From Bacteroidota bacterium (GTDB lineage Bacteria; Bacteroidota; Bacteroidia; Bacteroidales; WCHB1-69), in the NCBI GenBank assembly GCA_023413895.1, contig JAEZOU010000003.1, forward strand, positions 1 to 64,000: a stretch of DNA of 64,000 nucleotides. The letters run 5' to 3'. Shown in pieces: positions 57,741 through 64,000 of this stretch; position 1 is the first letter of the stretch, and each line of letters begins with the position of its first letter. The notes beneath the pieces are model-generated. The model did not search any database, had not been told where the DNA came from, and saw nothing but the letters and a program-made list of their open reading frames with translations. Position numbers and translations under genes: made by a program.

Positions 57741-59783
57741 ATGACAGCAATTCACGATGAAATTCGCAAATTGATTGGGGAGATTAATCTTCACAATCAT
57801 AACTATTACGTTTTAGATGCACCCACTATCAGCGATTACGACTTTGACCAACTGCTCAATCGACTAATTGAATTAGAAAAAAATCATCCAGAATACCAAT
57901 TCCCTGATAGTCCTACCCAACGTGTTGGTGGTGAAGTTACCAAACAATTCCAAACCGTAAAACATATCTATCCAATGCAATCGTTGGGTAATACCTACTC
58001 AATGGGCGACCTAATTGAGTTTGACCGTAGAACCCGAGAGGCAATTCCTGAAAGTTCCGACTTAGAATACATTTGTGAACTAAAATATGATGGTGTTGCG
58101 ATAAGCCTCATATATGAAAATGGAACACTTGTACGCGGAGTTACTCGCGGCGATGGAGTTCAGGGTGACGACGTAACTGCAAATGTAAAAACCATTCGTT
58201 CCATACCCCTGAAACTATATGGAGATTACCCTGATTTTTTGGAAGTTAGAGGAGAAGTTATCTTAACACACAAACAATTTGAAAAACTAAACAAGGAGCG
58301 GGAAGAGATTGGAGAACTTCCTTTTGCCAATCCTCGTAACGCTGCATCTGGAAGTCTCAAACTTCAAGATTCTACAGAAGTTGCACACAGAAATTTAGAT
58401 TGTAGAATCTATTTCGCTCTCGGTGAAAATCTTCCATTTCAAACACATAACCAAAGCCTCATTGCATTACATAACTGGGGATTCAAAACCCCTGAAGTAA
58501 TCGAATGCTTCAACACAATCCACGAAGTTGAAAAATTTATTGAAATTTGGGATAAAAAACGGAAGGAACTTACTTTCGATATTGATGGTATTGTACTGAA
58601 AATCAACAACTATAATCAGCAACAACAGTTAGGATCTACAGCTAAAAGTCCACGTTGGGCTATTGCATACAAATTTAAAGCAGAAAGGGTGGCTACCCCA
58701 CTTCTATCTATCGATTATCAAGTAGGCCGAACAGGCATTGTCACTCCCGTTGCAAACCTAAAACCTATACACCTTGCAGGAACCATAGTAAAACGGGCAT
58801 CACTCCATAATAAGGATATAATAGAACTTTTCGACATCCACGAGGGCGATACACTTTATGTCGAAAAAGGTGGTGAAATCATTCCCAAAATTGTAGGTGT
58901 GGACCTCGGCCAGCGCAATATGTTTGCTCCCAAAGTACGCTTTATTGAAAATTGTCCAGAATGCGGAACACCTTTAGTACGTAACAATGAAGAAGCAGGT
59001 ACTTTCTGTCCTAATGAAAATCACTGTCCGCCTCAAATCAAAGGGAAATTAGAACATTTTATTTCCCGAAAAGCAATGAATATAGAATCGTTAGGTGAAG
59101 GAAAAATTGAAATTCTTTTCGATAATGGATTGGTAAATAATGTATTTGACTTCTACCAACTCTCTTATGACAAACTAATTGGCCTTAGCAAACGAAATAT
59201 CACCCCCGATGGTTCTGAGCGAATTATTAGTTTCCGCGAAAAAACAGTCGAAAATATCCTCAATGGAATAGAACAATCACTAAACGTTCCATTTGAGCGC
59301 GTGCTTTTTGCTATGGGAATTCGCTACGTGGGAGAAACAACAGCTAAAAAAATTGCAAGGCACTTCAAAAATATTGACGCTATCGCCAATGCTACCCAAG
59401 AGGAGCTAATGCAAGTTGATGACGTAGGCGAACGCGTTGCCGGAAGCATTTCTCAATTCTTTAGCGGAGAAAACTATACACTTGTAGAAAACCTCCGGAA
59501 TGTAGGACTACAAATGGAAATTCAAGAGAATGATACACATATTTCTGAAAAACTTACTGGAAAATCTTTTGTCGTTAGCGGAATCTTCACCATACCACGC
59601 GATGAACTTAAAAATCTAATCGAAATAAATGGGGGAAAAATCCTCTCTGCAATCTCCAAAAATACAGATTTTGTGATCGCTGGAGATAAAATGGGCCCTG
59701 AAAAACGAAAAAAGGCGGAAAAGTTAAACATTCCTATTCTTAGTGAAAATGACTTTTACAATATGCTGAACAATAATATATAA
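57741..59783 (+). CDS. ligA: NAD+-dependent DNA ligase
   Basis: Seals nicks in replication and repair. 680 residues with domain Ia, the adenylation site L-K-Y-D-G with Lys115, an OB fold, a four-Cys zinc finger (C-P-E-C-G ... F-C-P-N-E-N-H-C-P), helix-hairpin-helix region (about 515-580) and a C-terminal BRCT domain (about 600-680). Start at 57741 matches the family. The stop codon lies in a 20-bp tandem duplication. Confidence 0.97.
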   Translation: MTAIHDEIRKLIGEINLHNHNYYVLDAPTISDYDFDQLLNRLIELEKNHPEYQFPDSPTQRVGGEVTKQFQTVKHIYPMQSLGNTYSMGDLIEFDRRTREAIPESSDLEYICELKYDGVAISLIYENGTLVRGVTRGDGVQGDDVTANVKTIRSIPLKLYGDYPDFLEVRGEVILTHKQFEKLNKEREEIGELPFANPRNAASGSLKLQDSTEVAHRNLDCRIYFALGENLPFQTHNQSLIALHNWGFKTPEVIECFNTIHEVEKFIEIWDKKRKELTFDIDGIVLKINNYNQQQQLGSTAKSPRWAIAYKFKAERVATPLLSIDYQVGRTGIVTPVANLKPIHLAGTIVKRASLHNKDIIELFDIHEGDTLYVEKGGEIIPKIVGVDLGQRNMFAPKVRFIENCPECGTPLVRNNEEAGTFCPNENHCPPQIKGKLEHFISRKAMNIESLGEGKIEILFDNGLVNNVFDFYQLSYDKLIGLSKRNITPDGSERIISFREKTVENILNGIEQSLNVPFERVLFAMGIRYVGETTAKKIARHFKNIDAIANATQEELMQVDDVGERVAGSISQFFSGENYTLVENLRNVGLQMEIQENDTHISEKLTGKSFVVSGIFTIPRDELKNLIEINGGKILSAISKNTDFVIAGDKMGPEKRKKAEKLNIPILSENDFYNMLNNNI

Positions 59784-59820
59784 TAAGAGAAACCTATTGT
59801 TAATAAGAGAAACCTATTGT
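59781..59820 (+). repeat. Perfect 20-bp tandem duplication at the ligA stop codon
   Basis: TAATAAGAGAAACCTATTGT occurs twice without spacer (59781-59800, 59801-59820). The first copy begins with the ligA stop. Recent slippage or duplication is likely. Confidence 0.95.
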
Positions 59821-59868
59821 CCTCCTTCAAAACTTCTCGCTTATTATAGTGCTTAATTTTAGTTAATA

Positions 59869-59885
59869 TCATTCAGATTGAATGA
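59869..59885. promoter_or_regulatory. Perfect dyad upstream of the hydrolase gene
   Basis: TCATTCA-GAT-TGAATGA is a 7-bp inverted repeat with 3-base centre, 40-57 bases before the ATG at 59926. It may be a regulator site or a short hairpin; no TAnnTTTG box is visible. Confidence 0.35.
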
Positions 59886-59925
59886 ACAAATATAGGAAAA
59901 ATCTGTAATGTATAAAAATAGCATT

Positions 59926-60852
59926 ATGAAAAAGTCAATTTTTACCATTATTATTCTTATCCTTTTTAAATCTAGTTTCGGACAGATTTCTCAAACATAT
60001 AAATTTGCGGATCGAGATACTTGTTCTCTATATTTAGATATCTACTATCCAACACAGCAATCTCCAGATAGCATCTGTCTTGTGTACATATTTGGCGGTG
60101 GTTACGTTACAGGAAGCAGAACCGACAAAAATGTAGTAACATATTGTGATAGTTTGCGAAAATTGGGATATACCACCATTGCTATTGACTACCGATTAGG
60201 GCTGAAAGGTGTTAGAAAAATAGGGTTAAAGCAAATAAAAGATTTTGAAAATGCTATAAATATGGCGGCAGTAGATCTACTAGACGCCACGCTATTTCTA
60301 TGCAAAAACGCAAAGAAACTCAATATTGACCCTACAAAAATAGTAACAGTAGGCAGCAGTGCCGGTGCAATCACAGCACTACAAGCTGATTACAAACTTC
60401 ACAACCACGATAAAGATACCAAACTCCTTCCTAAGGATTTTAGATATGCTGGCGTTATCGCTTTCTCTGGCGCAATATTATCTCGCAATGGCAAAGTTAA
60501 ATACGACACACCTCCAGCTCCCACCCTATTTTTTCATGGAACTGACGATAGATTAGTTACATACAAACAGATTAAATTCGCAAATACCGGATTTTTCGGA
60601 TGTAGCAAACTTACCTCTAGATTTGATAAATTTGATTACCCCTATTTCGCTAAACATTATAAAAATTTCGGACATGAAGTTGCAGGTTTCTGCGCTAGAG
60701 AAATAGACCTTACAAATTGGTTTATAGATACTTACATATTAGAAAAACGTAAATTACAAATCAATGAATTTGTCACTGACCAAGAAACAAAAACTCCTTG
60801 GTATAGCAAAATTAAACCATCGCAACTTTATCGGGAAGTAAATAAAAATTAA
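59926..60852 (+). CDS. Exported alpha/beta hydrolase (esterase-like)
   Basis: About 308 residues from the Met at 59926, with signal peptide ending S-S-F-G-Q. An alpha/beta hydrolase fold with oxyanion motif F-G-G-G-Y (H-G-G-G-like), nucleophile Ser in V-G-S-S-A-G-A, acid in F-H-G-T-D-D-R-L-V and His in F-G-H-E-V. Resembles the BD-FAE/acetyl-esterase group of carbohydrate esterases. Another Met at 59908 gives 6 more residues but spoils the signal charge pattern. Terminator overlaps its stop codon. Confidence 0.85.
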   Translation: MKKSIFTIIILILFKSSFGQISQTYKFADRDTCSLYLDIYYPTQQSPDSICLVYIFGGGYVTGSRTDKNVVTYCDSLRKLGYTTIAIDYRLGLKGVRKIGLKQIKDFENAINMAAVDLLDATLFLCKNAKKLNIDPTKIVTVGSSAGAITALQADYKLHNHDKDTKLLPKDFRYAGVIAFSGAILSRNGKVKYDTPPAPTLFFHGTDDRLVTYKQIKFANTGFFGCSKLTSRFDKFDYPYFAKHYKNFGHEVAGFCAREIDLTNWFIDTYILEKRKLQINEFVTDQETKTPWYSKIKPSQLYREVNKN

Positions 60853-60876
60853 AGGCGTTTTCAAACGCCTTTTTTT
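60851..60876 (+). terminator. Terminator of the hydrolase gene
   Basis: AAAGGCGTT / AACGCCTTT stem around a short loop at 60851-60872 followed by T run; overlaps the stop codon of the gene. Confidence 0.88.
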
Positions 60877-60925
60877 ATTAACGAAATTTCACTTTATTCT
60901 CCTCTATACTAATACGATAAATTCA

Positions 60926-60933
60926 TATATTTG
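60926..60933 (+). promoter_or_regulatory. -7 box of the repeat protein/GAPDH unit
   Basis: TATATTTG matches TAnnTTTG. The leader to the ATG at 61091 would be about 150 bases, the longest seen here; it is very A-rich and I see no stable structure in it. Confidence 0.6.
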
Positions 60934-61090
60934 CAGGTTGTTTTCATTTATTCAAAAATAATGAACAAAACTGACAATCAATATTTTACAAAATAACTCA
61001 AAACACAAATCATTCTAAATGATCATAAAAAAAGAACATTATCAACAAATAAAATTTCTAAACAACTAAAATCAAATTCAGATAAGTTAA

Positions 61091-62995
61091 ATGAAACAAT
61101 CTTTTTTCCACATAATCCTCTTGGTGACTCTCTTATGCTTGGTCGGGAAAAACTCTTGGGCACAAAAAGAGCAATTTTCCGGCAAGCAATTTTTTGGTGG
61201 AAAAGAAGGATATGCAAACTACGATTATATTTATGCAAATGGGAAAAGTTCATTAGATGGTCCTTTTCAATTTACCTCTTCAGATAGCTCACTTATCATT
61301 TCTGGCTCCTACACAAATGATAAAAAAGATGGAGTGTGGCATTACCTTTACAAATATGGAAAAGATAACATTTCAGAAACAACAAACTTTACCGACTCAA
61401 TAGTTGAAACCTATAATAACACTAGTGATAAGATAGTTGTTGAAAAATACACATTCGACTCTAATAACTCCATCATAGAAACTCTCATTTGCACCTATTC
61501 AGCTCGACAACTAAGAGGTGACTATCACCACACTATTAATGGAGAAAACTCAATTGAACAAGTCGGCATAATTATAGATGGTTTCTTTACAGGAATCGAG
61601 AAAAAAGGTGACATAACTTATGAATTTCAAGATGGTTGGCACATTCAAACCTTGCAAGATAGTGTTTGGGAAGAAATCATCCCCATTGAGTTCGTCGATT
61701 CACTAACCAATGAATATCTAAAAAACCGCACTTTAAAAGAATTTTCATTCAGAGATACTCTCATCAAAATTATACATGAGGAACGATTACACACCTACAT
61801 CTCAGATTTTTCAGGAATACCACAAAACGTAAAACGTATTGGGCCTCCTGCTCGCTATTATATGCTTCAGTTAGAAATAGCACCCTCCTCTTCTCAAGAT
61901 TCTACTAAATCTCAAGTACAAAATACCAACTTCTTTTTCTCTACTGATAGAATCGAACAAGATATTCAAAACTCTATCAATCAAGCAAAAAAAGATCAGG
62001 ATCGTAGAGAGAAAGAAGACGAATATAGAAAAAGCCAACGTGATATAGAGCAACAGATTGCTGAACAACAACTACTAAAAAGAAAATCTGATATTGAAGA
62101 AACCGCCCAAGAAATTGAAAAATTTCATACCATTCTACAAGAAAAATGTAAAGAACGAATTAACAGAACGATTGGCAAATCATACAATGCCGTAATAACA
62201 CAATGTAACGTAGTAAATAAAGACACCTCTATCTCTTATCTAAACAAACTAAACAACTATCTTCAATTTCAAAAAAGCCTAATAGAGAATTACTTTGAAA
62301 ATTCCAAAGTTGATAAAGTAATCAACAATAGAATCGAAATCGAACAAAATGGCGTGGGTATCTATAAAGATGTTGCCAAATCATACAAAAAACTATTCAA
62401 AAAGATCAACCTTTCCCCAGTTTTTAGTAACCTACAAGGATATTATAATTACATAGAAATGCTTGATTCTCTCAATGTAATCCAACAACAATATTTACAA
62501 GTGATTGAAAAAAGAAGATCTATTTCCGAATTAAATTACGCTATTCTAAATAATCAAGAAGCCTGCTGTAAGAAAATTAATAAAATATACAAAAGAGCAT
62601 TCTCCTCTACCAATTTCACACCTCAATTTAAGACAGCTCAAGATGGAGAAAAAACATTAGAAGAGTTAGATGATTTCATTACAATTCAGAATTATGTAAT
62701 TACTGCTCAACAATATAAACAAACTATTACAAAGAATGAAATAGAATTTAAAACAGCAACACGCAAATTTAGAAATATCAAATCTGCATATTTTAACATT
62801 GCAAAGAGTTTCAATACAAATTACGATTTTACCCTTGTCAAAAATGCACAAGAATATAATCAACAATTGGAAGAGTTCATTCGCTATCAACAACAATTTA
62901 TTTGGATTCTGAAAACACCTACGGTGAAAGAAATCAACAAAAAATTGCGCAATATTACAGATAAAAAGAGTATTACAAATATAATCGGATTATAA
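61091..62995 (+). CDS. Exported MORN-like/coiled-coil protein with four C-terminal repeats
   Basis: A 634-residue exported protein (signal peptide ending S-W-A-Q). Residues about 35-200 show YwqK/MORN-like elements (G-P-F-Q-F, G-S-Y-T-N-D-K-K-D-G-V-W-H-Y). A charged coiled coil spans about 285-350. The rest consists of four degenerate helical repeats starting at about 357, 424, 496 and 563 (period 67-72), each with an aromatic helix, then L-x-x-(F/L)-I-x-x-Q. No known domain was recognised for these. The stop codon abuts the GAPDH ATG with no gap. Confidence 0.78.
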   Translation: MKQSFFHIILLVTLLCLVGKNSWAQKEQFSGKQFFGGKEGYANYDYIYANGKSSLDGPFQFTSSDSSLIISGSYTNDKKDGVWHYLYKYGKDNISETTNFTDSIVETYNNTSDKIVVEKYTFDSNNSIIETLICTYSARQLRGDYHHTINGENSIEQVGIIIDGFFTGIEKKGDITYEFQDGWHIQTLQDSVWEEIIPIEFVDSLTNEYLKNRTLKEFSFRDTLIKIIHEERLHTYISDFSGIPQNVKRIGPPARYYMLQLEIAPSSSQDSTKSQVQNTNFFFSTDRIEQDIQNSINQAKKDQDRREKEDEYRKSQRDIEQQIAEQQLLKRKSDIEETAQEIEKFHTILQEKCKERINRTIGKSYNAVITQCNVVNKDTSISYLNKLNNYLQFQKSLIENYFENSKVDKVINNRIEIEQNGVGIYKDVAKSYKKLFKKINLSPVFSNLQGYYNYIEMLDSLNVIQQQYLQVIEKRRSISELNYAILNNQEACCKKINKIYKRAFSSTNFTPQFKTAQDGEKTLEELDDFITIQNYVITAQQYKQTITKNEIEFKTATRKFRNIKSAYFNIAKSFNTNYDFTLVKNAQEYNQQLEEFIRYQQQFIWILKTPTVKEINKKLRNITDKKSITNIIGL

Positions 62996-63997
62996 ATGTC
63001 AATTAAATTAGGAATCAACGGATTAGGAAGAATTGGAAAACTTGTTTTACGACTAACACTCGCTCAAAACAATATTGAAGTGGTACACATCAATGATATG
63101 ATGAATACCGAACTAATGGCACACCTTCTCAAATATGATAGTATTCATGGGAAACTGAACGCTTCGATAACATTTGATGACAATCATATCATCATTAATG
63201 GCAAACCAATTCGTGTGACTAATGCCGCACACCCCTCTGAAATTACATGGGAAGAAACTGGCACTGAAATTGTTCTTGATTCTAGTGGGCGTTTCAAAAC
63301 CTATTCAACTTTAGAAGGGCACCTTAATCACGGGGTAAAAAAAGTAGTACTTAGTTGCCCTCCAGATGACTATTCTATTGAGAGAGTTGTTGTTATGGGT
63401 GTAAATCAGAATACGATTCTACCTACAGATCGCATCATATCCAATGCGTCTTGCACTACTAATTGTGTTGCAATAATGTTAAAAGTTCTACTCAATGAAT
63501 TTGGAATCGAGAATGCTTTTATGAATACAATCCATCCAACAACCAACAATCAAAACCTACAAGATGGATACCACTCAGACTACCGCCGCGCACGTTCAGC
63601 AATTAACAATATCATTCCAACCACTTCGAGCGCCGTTCGCAGTGTACACCGAATTTTCCCTGAACTACAAGATAAATTTAATGGGTTTGCTACACGTATT
63701 CCTATATTAGATTGTTCATACGTAGAGGTGTGCGCAATGCTCCAAAAAGAGGTAACCCGCAACGAAATCATCTCCGCATTTAAAAAATATAGCTCAGATC
63801 CTCAAATGTGTAAATTCTTGGAATTTACACAAGATCCTATTGTAAGCAGCGACATCACCGACAACCCCCATTCCGCAATCTTTGACGCTCTTGCAACCCA
63901 AATTCTTGGCAACAGATTTATCCAAATTCTTGGTTGGTACGATAACGAATATGGATATTCATCCCGAACCATTGACCTTATTAATTACATTGCATAA
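62996..63997 (+). CDS. Divergent type I glyceraldehyde-3-phosphate dehydrogenase
   Basis: A 333-residue GAPDH-family enzyme. NAD-binding G-L-G-R-I-G (9-14) with Asp34, catalytic Cys153 in S-N-A-S-C-T-T-N-C and His180 in T-I-H-P, and the G-W-Y-D-N-E-Y-G-Y ending are intact. In the phosphate site the usual P-T-T-T-G reads P-T-T-S-S (209-212), and the S-loop has G-Y-H-S-D-Y-R-R-A-R. It could be a GAPDH isozyme or an erythrose-4-phosphate dehydrogenase-like enzyme. It starts directly at the stop of the repeat protein. Confidence 0.88.
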   Translation: MSIKLGINGLGRIGKLVLRLTLAQNNIEVVHINDMMNTELMAHLLKYDSIHGKLNASITFDDNHIIINGKPIRVTNAAHPSEITWEETGTEIVLDSSGRFKTYSTLEGHLNHGVKKVVLSCPPDDYSIERVVVMGVNQNTILPTDRIISNASCTTNCVAIMLKVLLNEFGIENAFMNTIHPTTNNQNLQDGYHSDYRRARSAINNIIPTTSSAVRSVHRIFPELQDKFNGFATRIPILDCSYVEVCAMLQKEVTRNEIISAFKKYSSDPQMCKFLEFTQDPIVSSDITDNPHSAIFDALATQILGNRFIQILGWYDNEYGYSSRTIDLINYIA

Positions 63998-64000
63998 TAA

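Noticed and set aside
1..64000. CRISPR arrays, insertion sequences, tRNA and rRNA genes
   Set aside because: Looked for regular spaced repeats, transposase frames with terminal repeats and T-loop signatures in the gaps; none were found by eye.

Overview
The window looks like the chromosome of a Bacteroidota bacterium, most likely order Bacteroidales. It is AT-rich. Many genes are preceded by the phylum's own promoter motif (TAnnTTTG) rather than a classical -10 box, and Shine-Dalgarno sequences are almost absent. The gene content agrees: an S46 dipeptidyl peptidase, PorT and a PorD/DUF4835 protein of the type IX secretion pathway, an RprY-like response regulator, the Bacteroidota form of RNA polymerase omega, and proteins of the DUF4293, DUF2461, DUF4835 and DUF5106-like types. 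I cannot name a genus. No CRISPR array, insertion sequence, prophage, tRNA or rRNA gene was recognised, and most of the window is ordinary core chromosome.

Layout. 1-540: AT-rich intergenic DNA with a G8 tract, followed by a structured repeat/RNA element. 538-6150 (minus): SRP RNA, then a tight operon of a YciO/YrdC-like protein, a glycosyltransferase, a flippase, a MATE exporter and an MFS exporter. 6210-15000: ApbE, an S46 peptidase, a MoxR/DUF58 pair, a second copy of the structured element, an orphan OppC permease, an RNA methyltransferase and an RprY-like regulator. 15000-27300: a secreted beta-helix protein, pyrF-ispE, rpsT, a lipoprotein with tgt, a GT2 enzyme with an ECF sigma factor, ornithine carbamoyltransferase, a DPM1-like GT2 and hutH. 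27300-37000: an ABC-F ATPase, a DUF2461 protein, htpG, two paralogous outer-membrane barrels plus the remnant of a third, and an MBOAT/AlgJ-like O-acetylation pair. 37000-46000 (minus): a thioredoxin-like protein, two flavoproteins, the NAD(P)HX repair enzyme, a DUF4293 protein, a UmuD-like protein lacking its catalytic residues, and a GH20 hexosaminidase. 46000-64000 (plus): purE, a poorly coding kilobase, hldA-porT-glyS, a YwqK-like protein, bamD-rpoZ-coaBC-porD-recN, an OM protein, ligA, an alpha/beta hydrolase, a large repeat protein, and a divergent GAPDH directly abutting it.

Genes that appear to work together: the 1-6 kb operon suggests glycan synthesis and export coupled to the SRP RNA promoter; 32.6-37 kb looks like a cell-envelope polysaccharide acetylation locus; 47.6-57.7 kb carries LPS heptose, OM assembly (BamD) and type IX secretion (PorT, PorD) functions.

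Items most worth a second look are: a two-copy element with a conserved closing helix and a compensatory base change (367-508 plus, 11491-11623 minus); a UmuD-fold protein whose Ser/Lys dyad is replaced by Asn/Arg (43252-43647); a candidate sigma-54 type promoter for htpG; a four-repeat secreted protein whose stop codon abuts a GAPDH with an altered phosphate site; and a 31-codon frame with an unusually strong Shine-Dalgarno sequence at 47410.
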